The notes under the pieces are model-generated. The model was not told where the DNA came from and ran no database searches. It saw nothing but the letters and a program-made list of their open reading frames with translations. Below are positions 45,147-53,951 of a stretch of 64,000 nt of DNA, piece after piece; the stretch's first letter is position 1, and every line of letters begins with the position of its first letter. The stretch comes from Solirubrobacterales bacterium (GTDB taxonomy: Bacteria > Actinomycetota > Thermoleophilia > Solirubrobacterales > 70-9): contig JADJRQ010000001.1 in assembly GCA_016712175.1 (NCBI GenBank), positions 992,001-1,056,000 on the forward strand. The letters run 5' to 3'. A program made the position numbers and the translations under genes.

Positions 45147-46046
45147 GTGAACCCGGGAGATCAGGCGATACGCCAGATAGCGTTTCAGAGCTTGCTCGAG
45201 ATGGAGCGGACCTACCGGGATTCGATTCCAGCCCAGGTTCTGAACCAGGGATTCGAAGTGAACGGCCAGAAGGTCCTGTTCAAGAGCCAGCCCGGGATCT
45301 TCAAGCCCGCGGTGCTCCAGGACCAGGCCGCCCTTTCCATCACTACGCTTCCGACGTCTCCGTACAACGACCAGGAACGTGAGGACGAGTGGCTTTACTC
45401 GTACCGGTCGGGAAGCATCGACCAGCACGACAACCGGCTTCTTCGAGGAGCGATGCAGCTCCAGGTTCCGATCATCTTCTTCCACTGGGTGAGTGATAAC
45501 CCCCGAACATACGAAGCGATCTGGCCCTGTTGGATCGTCGAGGACCGGCCTCAAGAGCGCTGCGTTCGAGTACAGGCCGGCAGGCATTTCGTACCCGAAC
45601 TATCGGGTGGAGAGGTCGACCTGGACGATGAAATCGAGCGCCGATACGCAACGCGTGAGGTCAAGGTCCGAGTCCACCAGCGACGCTTCCGGAAGGCAGT
45701 GCTCCGTGCCTACAGCGAGCATTGCCTGATCTGTCGACTGCGCGAACCCGGGTTGCTTGATGCCTCGCATATCGTCGGGGACGCGGACGCGAAGGGAGTA
45801 CCGGCGGTTTCGAACGGGATGGCACTTTGCGCCATTCACCATCGTGCGTTCGATGGGATGCTTCTCACGATCGACCCGGACTACAAGGTCCGGGTTAGCG
45901 CGCGCCTACTCGACGACGAAGACGGTCCCATGCTCGAGCATGGAATCAAGGATTTTCATGGCAAGGACGCGATGTATCTCCCGCGCCGTACATCTGATCG
46001 TCCCGACCGGGATGCCCCGGAAGAGCGGCTGTCCCGATTCGAATAG
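45147..46046 (+). CDS. HNH endonuclease with restriction-like N-terminal domain
   Basis: The 299-residue protein has a C-terminal HNH domain: YSEHCLICRLREPGLLDASHI, then NGMALCAIHHRAFDGMLLTI, with the His and Asn of the beta-beta-alpha-metal nuclease. Residues 1-190 form an uncharacterised module of the type found upstream of HNH domains in McrA-like modification-dependent nucleases (NGQKVLFKSQPGIFKPAVLQ, GSIDQHDNRLLRGAMQLQVP). It probably cuts foreign or modified DNA. The GTG start at 45147 follows lgt. It lies just outside the island's left end. Confidence 0.82.
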   Translation: MNPGDQAIRQIAFQSLLEMERTYRDSIPAQVLNQGFEVNGQKVLFKSQPGIFKPAVLQDQAALSITTLPTSPYNDQEREDEWLYSYRSGSIDQHDNRLLRGAMQLQVPIIFFHWVSDNPRTYEAIWPCWIVEDRPQERCVRVQAGRHFVPELSGGEVDLDDEIERRYATREVKVRVHQRRFRKAVLRAYSEHCLICRLREPGLLDASHIVGDADAKGVPAVSNGMALCAIHHRAFDGMLLTIDPDYKVRVSARLLDDEDGPMLEHGIKDFHGKDAMYLPRRTSDRPDRDAPEERLSRFE

Positions 46047-46097
46047 TTGGTGCTGCCACAGCGCCGTCCGGCCCAGTCAGGTCATAATCCCCGCTTC

Positions 46098-46170
46098 GGG
46101 CGGTTAGCTCAGTTGGAAGAGCACCTGCTTTACACGCAGGGGGTCACTGGTTCGAGCCCAGTACCGCCCA
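46098..46170 (+). tRNA. tRNA-Val(UAC), host site of the island
   Basis: A 73-nt cloverleaf with acceptor GGGCGGT pairing with ACCGCCC. The anticodon arm CCTGC-TTTACAC-GCAGG gives UAC, and the T-arm contains GGTTCGAGCCC. The discriminator is A; CCA is not encoded. Its last 44 bases are repeated at 59953-59996, showing that an element integrated into it while restoring the gene. Confidence 0.96.
46127..46170 (+). repeat. Left attachment site (44-bp direct repeat)
   Basis: The 3' part of tRNA-Val from the anticodon stem to the discriminator. The identical copy is at 59953-59996. Identity ends at C (46171) against T (59997) on the outer side, and at T against G immediately upstream. Confidence 0.95.
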
Positions 46171-46344
46171 CTGACAGGAAGGCTTTGCTTATGGGAAATC
46201 TCTTTGTTGCAGGGTATGAAGAGGGCTGAGGTCGAGTAGCTTGGAACGCGCCTTCTGCCTTTTACTGCCTTTTTGATCGAGCTTCGGCACGGACTGGTTA
46301 GCGTGCCAGCTGTCGCCCGCAAAAGTCACGTTTGGGAGTCCAGC

Positions 46345-46743
46345 ATGCTTAGTCGCTATCTTTCACGTATGTCATATCGCTCTGACAGCAAACACTTGAG
46401 GGCCTATCTCAGGCAATCAAATCTGCATCAAGAGACGCTGTCCAAGGCAGTCCAGGCCAACCCTTTCCGCTTGGGAGCAGCTAGCGCGTTCCGGTTTGTG
46501 CCCCCCAGGGTCAATTTCTATAAGCCGCCCCCCTCTATCGGAGCGGCAATGAAGGCTGATTGGGGAACAGTCGGCGGCGATTTGCGGCGAGCCCTCAAGC
46601 AGACAGGTGCAGTGGATATATCTAAGGCATCTGGCAGCGACGATTTGCGGCGAGCCCTCAAGCAGATTGGCGCAGTGGATAGCAATCTAGTTTCTAAGGC
46701 GTCGAACGCCAGACTGTCCGACGCTACGCGTCGAAAAAGTTGA
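46345..46743 (+). CDS. Hypothetical island protein with a duplicated 13-residue segment
   Basis: This basic protein of 132 residues shows no recognisable domain. Its C-terminal half contains a repeat, DLRRALKQTGAVD and DLRRALKQIGAVD, separated by eight residues, coded by a 39-bp repeat. The N-terminus is rich in Arg/Ser/Tyr (YLSRMSYRSDSKHLRAYLRQ). The ATG at 46345 has a GGGAG site. It overlaps the DUF2335 gene by four bases (TTGA), so the two are likely translated together. It could be a regulatory or DNA-binding partner, but this is not supported by motifs. Confidence 0.6.
   Translation: MLSRYLSRMSYRSDSKHLRAYLRQSNLHQETLSKAVQANPFRLGAASAFRFVPPRVNFYKPPPSIGAAMKADWGTVGGDLRRALKQTGAVDISKASGSDDLRRALKQIGAVDSNLVSKASNARLSDATRRKS
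46579..46680 (+). repeat. 39-bp direct repeat inside the island's first gene
   Basis: Copies at 46579-46617 and 46642-46680 differ at three positions and are spaced by 63 bases. They code a 13-residue segment. It looks like a recent internal duplication of coding sequence. Confidence 0.85.
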
Positions 46744-47294
46744 ACGATCCTGAATCCCCTCAAGATGAGGTCGGAGAAGATTCTCCGGAACCATCCGAAA
46801 TAGTTGAGGATGCGCCCGAAGAAGTCGAGGGCGAAGAAGTAACTAACCTTGATGACCCGGAGGTCCAAGAGCGGATCATCAGAATCGTTGAATCCCATAC
46901 TGGGCCGATCCCCCATCCCAGCATTGCCAAGGGCTATGAAGAGCTCATGCCTGGGGCGACCGATCGGTTGTTCTCGATGGTTGAAGTCGAGGGCGAACGC
47001 CGACACGCCTACGCTATGGAAGACCTGAAGCAGGGCCACAAATCTGTTCGCTTCGGCATCGGACTTACGACGGTTGCCGTGACGCTGATTGCGGTTGCGG
47101 CCCTTGTAGCTGCTGTGATCTTCGTCAAGGACGGGGCGAATCCTTACGTAGTCGCCTTGATACTAATCGCGGTTAGCTATCTCGGGCTGAAGCCAGCATT
47201 CGGAGCGATTAGGTCGGTTCAAAACGAACCAGAGCCTTCGTCGGAAGTAGCAGAAGCCGACTCGGACGAACCACAACCCTCTCCCGCCGAGTAG
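46740..47294 (+). CDS. DUF2335 membrane protein
   Basis: The 184-residue protein has an acidic N-terminus (~50 residues), then the DUF2335 sequence SHTGPIPHPSIAKGYEELMPGATDRLFSMVE with ERRHAYAMED, and two transmembrane helices (VRFGIGLTTVAVTLIAVAALVA and NPYVVALILIAVSYLG), ending with an acidic tail. The family is common on mobile elements and near phage-related genes, with no known activity. The TTG start overlaps the preceding gene's stop. It converges with the integrase. Confidence 0.85.
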   Translation: MNDPESPQDEVGEDSPEPSEIVEDAPEEVEGEEVTNLDDPEVQERIIRIVESHTGPIPHPSIAKGYEELMPGATDRLFSMVEVEGERRHAYAMEDLKQGHKSVRFGIGLTTVAVTLIAVAALVAAVIFVKDGANPYVVALILIAVSYLGLKPAFGAIRSVQNEPEPSSEVAEADSDEPQPSPAE

Positions 47295-47392
47295 ACCGCT
47301 TTCCCGCCAGCGAACTTCTAACCCTCAGGGAGACGACTCCACCGTGTTTCGTTTTGTTGCCAGCATGGAAGCAGATGCCCTGCTGGGCCAGC

Positions 47393-48611
47393 TCATCCGT
47401 ATATCTGGCTAACCGCTGCCCAATTGATCGCGTCGTCAAAGGCGATTTGGGTGTTTCCCATCAGGCGATTCCTACGTTTCGTTGACTTCGCATAGACGCT
47501 CATGGTGAAGTGAGCGCTGACATGGCCGAGCTGCTGAGCCACGTAGACCGGATCGTCTCCAGCTGCAATCCGAAGACTCGCGTAAGTCCGGCGCATCCCG
47601 TGGAGAGTGGTTGCCGCGATGGTCTCTATGCCTTCGGCAACGAGCATCTCATTTGCAGCCACGATCGCGGGTATGAGAATTCTGCTCCGCACGCGGTGGC
47701 GGTCCAGTTTGGTCGGACGGCTTTGATCCCGCCGCCCATGATGAAGGGACGCGAAAACGGGAGCTGATGCTGCTCCCCTGCCCGGAGTCGCCTTGAGGGC
47801 ACCCAGGTCTTCTGCCAGTGCTGGGGTTAGGTCAACTTCGCGGATACCCGCGTTCGGTCTTCGACTCTCTAACCCTGACGGTCCTCGCCCCGAGACTGAT
47901 GTCACGCCATTCGAGATCAAGAGCTTCACCGATGCGGAGACCTGCTCCAGCCAAGGTGGCAAGGATTGGGCGGGCAACGGGCTGGTAGGTCCCAGCTAGC
48001 CGTTCTGCAGCCGTCAGGAGTGTCATCAGTTGTTCGGGTTCGACATGCGTCCTGGAGGGCTTAGATCCCTTGAGACGACGACGCTTGCCCGCAGCGGGGT
48101 TCGATGTGATCAGGTCGTACTCCACGGCTGTCTCGAGGATCTGGCCGAGGCGGGTCAACGTCTTGTTGATCGAGTTGTTCGAGAGGCGACCGCACCGAAC
48201 TGCCGTCGCCTTATAGCGGTCAACTTCCTGAATCGTAATCTCGTGAAGAGCGTGCTTGGCGAAGAAGGGCAGCAGGTAATGACATAAGGCCCATCTGTAG
48301 TCATCCACGGTTCGTTCTGCGAGTTCTGGTTCACGGTCGAGCAGCCAGCGCGACGCAAACTCATGGAAGGACGGAGTATCGGGGCCAAATGCATCAGCTG
48401 GCGCGGTGGCCCTCGCTGGCGGGCTCCAATGACCGCGTTTGACGCGGTCAAGGGTGTACCTGAGCTCCTCAGCGGCCTTCTCTCTGGTCCAGCCTTCAGC
48501 CGGAGTCCCGAGCGTCACAAACCGCCGCTTTCCGTAGGCCGTAAACCGCAGCGCGAAGGATTTCTGCTTGCCGTTCGGTTCAACTATCTGGCCTGTGGCT
48601 CTACGGGGCAT
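47393..48611 (-). CDS. Tyrosine recombinase (island integrase), frame broken near 47848
   Basis: The N-terminal part has an AP2-like/arm-binding domain (RRATGQIVEPNGKQKSFALRFTAYG) and a SAM-like core-binding domain (FHEFASRWLLDREPELAERTV). The catalytic residues follow: R in AGLRIGEALDLEW, then in the second frame HGMRRTYASLRIAAG (HxxR), QQLGHVS and the Tyr in MSVYAKSTKRR. Removing one G from the minus-strand GGG run (plus CCC 47847-47849) joins the frames as SKTERGIREVDLTPALAEDL. The ATG at 48611 has an AAAGG site. It is the enzyme expected to recombine the 44-bp sites. Confidence 0.93.
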
Positions 48612-48730
48612 CTGGTGAGCCTTTCGCCGAGGATCGTGAGAGTTCTGTCGACATGCGACCAACGTGCCCTAACGGCGCTTTCTGAGCAGGCTGATCTACT
48701 GAAGTCGTCGGCGTGATTGCGGCCCGAGCG

Positions 48731-49066
48731 CTAAGAGCCTTCATGATGCCCTCGTATCGGCAGCAAAGGGAGTTCGGCTACGGGCATCTGTTGCTTTCGA
48801 GTTGGTCGCACCCCTGACTCGTTTCCTTCCTGCCAGTAGTCGTCGACGGCAGAAGGGTTGAAGCGCAGACGAGGCTTTCGACCGGTCTTCGACGGCAGTT
48901 GAACGACTCCAAGTTCGTCTGCGTGGGCGTAGACCCAGTTCCTCCCGACACCCAGACGATCAGCGACCTCCTGGGCTGTGAGTAAATGCTGGGGAGGGCG
49001 GTCTTCCAAGGCCATTCGAATGGCTTTCAGCTCATGCAGGATCGCGTCAGCGAGCTCGTCCGTCAT
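48731..49066 (-). CDS. Excisionase-like helix-turn-helix protein
   Basis: The 111-residue protein has an N-terminal helix and a MerR/excisionase-type HTH: LLTAQEVADRLGVGRNWVYAHADEL, followed by a wing (GRKPRLRFNPSAVDDYW). Such proteins control excision or the choice of recombination direction. The start overlaps the replication protein's stop by four bases (ATGA). It lies 120 bases upstream of the integrase. Confidence 0.85.
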   Translation of the reverse strand: MTDELADAILHELKAIRMALEDRPPQHLLTAQEVADRLGVGRNWVYAHADELGVVQLPSKTGRKPRLRFNPSAVDDYWQEGNESGVRPTRKQQMPVAELPLLPIRGHHEGS

Positions 49067-51054
49067 GGCTTCGTCCTTCGGTCAGATTCCGACCCAGTAG
49101 GTCCCGAGATGTCTGCCGGCACCCCTATTTGGTCTTTATGAGGAACCTGGGGAACTTTGGCTCTGTCCTGCGGAACTTCTGGTTCCACCTGGACTTGAAG
49201 CTCCGCAGGTTCCTTGCCCAAACTGGCGGGGGTGGGAAGCCACCTCGACCAGGCTTCGCTGAGGTCATCCCGATGGTAACCCCGGACCTTCTGGCCGTCG
49301 CTGATGTGAACCTTTTTCGCTCTGACTCCATAGGGCTTCAGTAACCGAGCTAGACCCCGGGCGTCAATGCCTTCACCGTCGCGCCAAGCGCCGAATGGAA
49401 GCTCCTCCCGGTGATTGACACGGAGCAGGACGTCCTTGGTAGCGATGGTCAGTTTGGAACCCATCAGATCCCTAATGGCCGCAAGAAGCAGCCCACCGTG
49501 GGTCTGACCCTCTTCTCCCGTATTGCTGGAGAGCGCCTTGGCGGCATCCCGGGCCTTACTGCCCCAGGCCACCCCAGCAAGGTCGGCGATCGCGAGCAGC
49601 GGCTCCCAGGCTTCAGCGGCTCGATCATCGAGTTCTGCTGGCAGATCGGGCTCGGCACTGGAAAGCATTTCGACGTTCCGGCTGGCCCAGCCTTCGAGGT
49701 CCCCTCGTAGGTTCTCAAGTAGAGGGTGCACCTTGCGCAGCAGCAACCTCCTGACGGGTTCATCCGAGGTCTTTCTGACCATCTGAATCGTCACGCTTCG
49801 ATCGCGAATCGTGTCGGGGAGCCTTTCGCCCTTGTCGATCCCGGCGAGCAGCTTCGGACTGAAGACATTGAAGTCCACGACCTTCATGTCGTCCCCCGCA
49901 CATCTAGCGACCGATCCGCCCTCCGGGTTCCCGGCATTAATGGTTGCGCGAAGAGGCGCGGTGCGTTCCGTAGCACTCGAAAAGATCGCATCGATCTCAT
50001 CGATTAGGCAAGTCGGGCGATCCTGGGCGATCTTCCTGAAAAGGGCAGCCTCAGATACATCGACCGTCGCCCATGGTCTACGGACTAGCGCCGTCAAAAT
50101 CTCCAACAGCCTCGTCTTGCCGGAGCGTTTCTCGGCGCTGATGACCAACATGTACGGCGTTGCGTGGGCGGCTTCGAACGCCCAAGTGTGGACCGTCCAC
50201 AGTGCCAAGGCGGCTCCGGCCTCTGGACTGGGAAGTACGACAAACGTGGAGATCGCCTGTTCGACCTCATCGAGTATCTCCGGCAGACTCCGCGACGGCT
50301 CGGGGACTTCTTCCGCGGGCACTTCGGAACCCCGAGTCTCTTCGGCCTTTTCAGGGTCAGTGTTTTCGGCCCAGTTGAGAAGGGTCAGGCCGACTTGTTC
50401 GAGCAGAGCTTCTACATCTTCGTCTGGTTCCGCTTCTGACACCGCTCGTGCGGCGTAGTCACCTAGGTCGAAACCCTTGATTCCGTCCGTATTCTCGGTA
50501 CCGAGATCAAGAACGCGAACCTCAGTCCCCGCCTCGGTGAGGTCAGCGACCACCTTCTCGGCCAACTTCTTGCCGGGCGGATCGTCATCAAAACAGACAA
50601 CAACGCGCCGACCTTCGAGCTCCTCAACGTAGGACTTTCTCCAACTGTTAGCGCCTGGGACCGCGATCGCACAGAGCCCCAGCGAGATCGCCGTAATCGC
50701 GTCTGGCTCGCCTTCCACAAGAAACAGAAGCCGCCCCTCTGGCACCGTCTCAACTTCTGGAAATAGACACCTACCATGGCCATTGCTGTAGGGCAGCATC
50801 TTCGGCCCCGTTTCCGTAATCGGGCGCTCTGCCCGGTATCGCATGACGTTTGCGACTTGCTCCCACTCCAGGTAGGGGATGGTCACCCGCTGGCCGTCGA
50901 ACCCGATCTCCAGGGCCGTTAGCGCCTTGGCGCTCCAGCCCTTGAGTACCAGGAGCCGACGGAGCAAAACGTCATCGGACATCAGGTCCATGTGCCACTT
51001 GTGGGTCTGATCCCGAGTCGGCAACTGACCACTCGTCGTCGGTGCCGCACTCAT
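49063..51054 (-). CDS. TOPRIM-primase-like protein with P-loop ATPase domain (DUF3631-like)
   Basis: The 663-residue protein has a TOPRIM domain at ~100-190 (LLFLVEGEPDAITAISLG, VVVCFDDDPPGKKLAEKV) and an ATPase domain with Walker A (SAEKRSGKTRLLEIL) and Walker B (CLIDEIDAIF), followed by a SNPLSV-like helical part and a C-terminal DUF3631-type region (GIDARGLARLLKPYGVRAKKV). Proteins of this design replicate small mobile elements. No zinc-binding finger precedes the TOPRIM domain, so priming ability is uncertain. It is translated with the excisionase-like gene downstream. Confidence 0.88.
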   Translation of the reverse strand: MSAAPTTSGQLPTRDQTHKWHMDLMSDDVLLRRLLVLKGWSAKALTALEIGFDGQRVTIPYLEWEQVANVMRYRAERPITETGPKMLPYSNGHGRCLFPEVETVPEGRLLFLVEGEPDAITAISLGLCAIAVPGANSWRKSYVEELEGRRVVVCFDDDPPGKKLAEKVVADLTEAGTEVRVLDLGTENTDGIKGFDLGDYAARAVSEAEPDEDVEALLEQVGLTLLNWAENTDPEKAEETRGSEVPAEEVPEPSRSLPEILDEVEQAISTFVVLPSPEAGAALALWTVHTWAFEAAHATPYMLVISAEKRSGKTRLLEILTALVRRPWATVDVSEAALFRKIAQDRPTCLIDEIDAIFSSATERTAPLRATINAGNPEGGSVARCAGDDMKVVDFNVFSPKLLAGIDKGERLPDTIRDRSVTIQMVRKTSDEPVRRLLLRKVHPLLENLRGDLEGWASRNVEMLSSAEPDLPAELDDRAAEAWEPLLAIADLAGVAWGSKARDAAKALSSNTGEEGQTHGGLLLAAIRDLMGSKLTIATKDVLLRVNHREELPFGAWRDGEGIDARGLARLLKPYGVRAKKVHISDGQKVRGYHRDDLSEAWSRWLPTPASLGKEPAELQVQVEPEVPQDRAKVPQVPHKDQIGVPADISGPTGSESDRRTKP

Positions 51055-51521
51055 TTTACCGCTCCTGAAGGGCTAGTTCCCGTCAGCGGGTCTAGGAGAC
51101 GGGTCCCCTCTCGGTGGGCTGAGCCGGGTGGATCAGGTTCACCGCCAGGAGGATCAGAGGATTTGCTGGAGGTCGTGCGAGAACTCGCACAAGATGGACT
51201 TCTCTTTTCCCGGCTCCTAGGGGCCCGACAGTTGTTTGCTGATGTGCGCGGAGGTACCCTTCGCTTCGAGCATGACGCCCTACGCGATTTCCGATCCGCG
51301 CGGTCGAGCATCGCGAAGGCTCGGTTTATCCGCCGCTGGGCAGCATTGACGGCTCGCTTTTCATCGGGAGACGGTACAGCCGGCTTCTCGTCCTCGGAGG
51401 GCATCTGCACGAGCCAGTCGAAGGCACTAGAGGTGCCGGGGTTCCGGTTCACGTCGGGGTTGGAATTCACGTCAGGTTCCGTTCCTATGGTTGGGCGACT
51501 GCCCAGTTGTTGGATTTGCAT
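51051..51521 (-). CDS. Hypothetical protein upstream of the replication gene
   Basis: The 156-residue open frame overlaps the replication gene by four bases (ATGA), which supports it. The first half has acidic and helical features (AVPSPDEKRAVNAAQRRINRAFAMLDRADRKSRR) that look coding, but the second half is very rich in Ser, Arg, Pro and Thr and reads like an out-of-frame translation. Another frame reads VMLEAKGTSAHISKQL and stops soon. A further small indel, or a shorter true gene, is possible. The start ATG lies four bases beyond a large hairpin. Confidence 0.4.
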   Translation of the reverse strand: MQIQQLGSRPTIGTEPDVNSNPDVNRNPGTSSAFDWLVQMPSEDEKPAVPSPDEKRAVNAAQRRINRAFAMLDRADRKSRRASCSKRRVPPRTSANNCRAPRSREKRSPSCASSRTTSSKSSDPPGGEPDPPGSAHREGTRLLDPLTGTSPSGAVK

Positions 51522-51524
51522 TCA

Positions 51525-51599
51525 CCACGTCAGGCGAACTGGTTGCGCCTCCGGTTTCCTAGCCGGTCCCCGGAGGCGCTCCAGGGGACCCTGACGTGG
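51525..51599. other. Large imperfect hairpin/cruciform ahead of the replication genes
   Basis: Nested inverted repeats: CCACGTCAGG (51525-51534) pairs with CCTGACGTGG (51590-51599); CTGG (51539-51542) with CCAG (51581-51584); GCGCCTCCGG (51545-51554) with CCGGAGGCGC (51570-51579); the loop is 15 bases. It ends four bases upstream of the 51521 start codon, so as RNA it would cover the ribosome-binding region; as DNA it could be an origin-like or recombination structure. Confidence 0.75.
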
Positions 51600-51716
51600 G
51601 GTACGTAAATCATCACCCCCGTTGACTCCCACGGGCGGTTTCGACCTTGCCATCGCTGAATCGCCTTGGGAAGGCCGATTGCGGGACGCGGTTGTGACCT
51701 TGAACTGGGAGAGCGG

Positions 51717-51995
51717 CTAGACGGCGTGCAAGCGACCCACTTCTTTGATCACCAATTCGCCTTCGTCGCCGACGCTGATAGAGAAGGCCGAGCTTCGGAT
51801 GGCTGCCGGGGGACAATCGAGACGGTCAGCGATCACCTCGTATAGATACTCAAGGAACGCCACAGGCCCCTCTTCCTCGAAATCTCTTAGGACTTCGACC
51901 GGCAACTCGCAAGCAGTTGCCAATTCCGATTGGGACAGGCCGCGAGCGATCCGTAGAAGCGACACAGGGGAAGGAACGTCAGTTTGTTCGCACAT
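51717..51995 (-). CDS. XRE-type helix-turn-helix regulator
   Basis: The 92-residue protein has an HTH of the Cro/cI type: VSLLRIARGLSQSELATACELPVEVLRDFEEEG, followed by a C-terminal helical/beta extension with SAFSISVGDEGELVIKEVGR. It is a likely regulator of island genes such as the replication genes downstream on the same strand. Between it and the next gene at 52156 no other gene is visible. Confidence 0.75.
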   Translation of the reverse strand: MCEQTDVPSPVSLLRIARGLSQSELATACELPVEVLRDFEEEGPVAFLEYLYEVIADRLDCPPAAIRSSAFSISVGDEGELVIKEVGRLHAV

Positions 51996-52155
51996 GCAAA
52001 TCCTCCGAAAGAGTTGTTGATTTCTTATGGGAGGCGTTGGTCATGTGCGCTGCATCCTCGTGTGCCGAGGATTTCGTACCGACGCTTCGTGGTGAACATA
52101 ACATAAGTTTCAGGCAGTTTCTAAATCGAACTGTTGAGGCTGCGACACTTGATAG

Positions 52156-52851
52156 CTATACCTTGATGGGGTTCGGCAACTCGACGTTCACTCGCTTTTT
52201 GGTCTTTCTAGGTGGACCAACCGCCGACTGGAGGCTGGACGGTCTCCAAGCGGACCCGCCCCGAAGCGTGGGAATGCTCTGCGCGTTCAACGCATCAGCG
52301 ATCTTCTGGAAAGTCAGGCCTTTGTCGCGCATGGTTTGAATCTTTTGAACTAGCTGTGGGTTGTCCGCCAAGGCGGGACGACTAATCGGCCGCCCTGCGG
52401 CCCTCGCTGCCATTAGCCCTTCCTTCGTCCTCAAGGCGATCACCTCCCGTTCCCATTCAGCAACCGACGCGAAAACGTTGGCGACCAACCGCCCGCCCGG
52501 CGTCGAAGTATCGATGCCAAGGTCGAGGGCAACCATGGTCCTTTCTGCGTCCACGAACCAAGCGAGCAGGGCGGCGAAATCTGCCACCGAACGACTGAGG
52601 CGATCCAGCTTCGACACGGCTAATCCTGCGGCTTCCCCGGAGGCGACAGCTTTCAGGGCTTCGTGGAGGGCCGGTCGGTCGAGTGACTTTCCGGACCCAA
52701 CATCACTGAAAGTCGCCTTGAGCAGCCACCCCCGACGATCGCATTCGTTTGTGATCGCAGCCTGTTGGGCCATTAGGCCGTATCCATCGTCTGCTTGGTC
52801 GGCCGAGCTGACCCGGACGTAGCCGACGATTGGCATCCCATTTTCCGTCAA
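52156..52851 (-). CDS. Serine recombinase (resolvase/invertase family)
   Basis: The 231-residue protein has the catalytic domain with the active Ser in GYVRVSSADQ, followed by LDRLSRSVADF and the WEREVIALRTKEGL helix. The C-terminal HTH reads GLTFQKIADALNAQSIPT. It is of resolvase size rather than a large integrase. The TTG start at 52851 has an AGGAGG site five bases upstream, so it is preferred over the ATG at 52836. It may resolve dimers or invert a segment; no target site is seen. Confidence 0.9.
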   Translation of the reverse strand: MTENGMPIVGYVRVSSADQADDGYGLMAQQAAITNECDRRGWLLKATFSDVGSGKSLDRPALHEALKAVASGEAAGLAVSKLDRLSRSVADFAALLAWFVDAERTMVALDLGIDTSTPGGRLVANVFASVAEWEREVIALRTKEGLMAARAAGRPISRPALADNPQLVQKIQTMRDKGLTFQKIADALNAQSIPTLRGGSAWRPSSLQSAVGPPRKTKKRVNVELPNPIKV

Positions 52852-53046
52852 TAGAGCCTCCTAGTTGTAGTTGCGGCGACCCCAACCGGTCGGCTGCGTA
52901 AACAACAGACCACATATCGCCGGACAAAGCGAGCGAATACCGAGCGAATGTCTGTCAACGCTTGGCGTTCAAGATCGACCTGGGCGACCTACAGCACCGT
53001 GCCGGGGCTGAGTGCTGGCTATAGACTCGCTCCATGGGAGACATCC

Positions 53047-53460
53047 ATGAAGGATGAGGAAGAATTGAAGGATTTGTCGGAAGGACAGAAGCCGGAACCT
53101 TCGGGTGGTCAAAGCGTTCCCGGTACGCCCGCGCGTCGAGGTTTCTCCCGTCCCGTGGCCCTGGCTCTGATCTGTGCTGTCCTGTTGGTCGCACTAGCAG
53201 CCGGCGTGGGCGGCTACTTCTACGGTCGAACAACCGGCGAAGACCTCGTCGCAGCAAAGGCAGCAGGTTTGACTGCCGGTAAGAAGCAAGGTGCGAAGAG
53301 GGGCGCGGCCAAGGGGTTGGCAATTGGTCTCCGGGAAGGACGTCGGAAGGGGTTCTCGCGTGCTTACGGGCCGGCATTCAGGCAGGAGTATGCGGCTGCC
53401 TTTGGGGATGCCGGATTGTCCGTGCCCGACTCCAAAGACATAAAGGTGCCCAGACAATGA
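53047..53460 (+). CDS. Single-pass membrane protein with Gly/Lys repeat, member 1 of a tandem pair
   Basis: The 137-residue protein has a cytoplasmic acidic part, one transmembrane helix (VALALICAVLLVALAAGVGGYFYG) and an outside segment with a regular Gly spacing (AAGLTAGKKQGAKRGAAKGLAIGLREGRRKG) followed by an aromatic motif FSRAYGPAFRQEYAAAF. Such G-x3-G patterns fit close helix packing. It overlaps its paralogue by four bases (ATGA). GGGAG precedes the ATG at 53047. The function is unknown. Confidence 0.7.
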   Translation: MKDEEELKDLSEGQKPEPSGGQSVPGTPARRGFSRPVALALICAVLLVALAAGVGGYFYGRTTGEDLVAAKAAGLTAGKKQGAKRGAAKGLAIGLREGRRKGFSRAYGPAFRQEYAAAFGDAGLSVPDSKDIKVPRQ

Positions 53461-53951
53461 CGTCGCGCAATCTCATAGTTGGTCTCATTGCCGCAATCGT
53501 GATTGTGGCCGTCGGCGCGACTGCTGGGTTCCTGATCGGTTCCGGTGAGGCTCCCACGCAGACCGAATCGCGTAGCGAGGCCAAGGTCGGGTTCAAAGCG
53601 GGCTACTCCGCTTCTTACGACCGCGCCTTCCGTCGCACCCGGGTGAAGGCAACTTCGGTCGGAATCAAGCGGGGCACCCGCGAGGGCCTGCGTAGTGGCC
53701 AGAAGCTCGGTGCCCAACGTGGTGGAGACGAAGTGGAGTCGCAGCTTGCAGCTATCGCAGCGCAGCAGGCCGAAGAGGCCCGATTGGCAGCAGAAGCAGA
53801 AGCGGCAGAGAGGCAGGCCAATTGTGGAGCCCCCCTTTTCGTTGGGGGATACTGCCCCACGGACGCCGAGGTCGAGCAGGAAAACGCAGCGGAAAGCATG
53901 TGTGGCAACGGTCAGTCACCTGAGGCAACCGCGGCCGGGGTTGAGTGCTAG
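53457..53951 (+). CDS. Single-pass membrane protein with Gly/Lys repeat, member 2 of a tandem pair
   Basis: The 164-residue protein begins with a transmembrane helix (LIVGLIAAIVIVAVGATAGFLIG). The outside part repeats the aromatic/Gly pattern of the previous gene (VGFKAGYSASYDRAFRRTR, GIKRGTREGLRSGQKLGAQRG), then a Glu/Ala-rich helix and a Cys-containing C-terminus (NCGAPLFVGGYCPTDAEVEQ, CGNGQ, VEC). The four Cys may form disulfides outside the cell. It is transcriptionally linked to member 1. Confidence 0.72.
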   Translation: MTSRNLIVGLIAAIVIVAVGATAGFLIGSGEAPTQTESRSEAKVGFKAGYSASYDRAFRRTRVKATSVGIKRGTREGLRSGQKLGAQRGGDEVESQLAAIAAQQAEEARLAAEAEAAERQANCGAPLFVGGYCPTDAEVEQENAAESMCGNGQSPEATAAGVEC

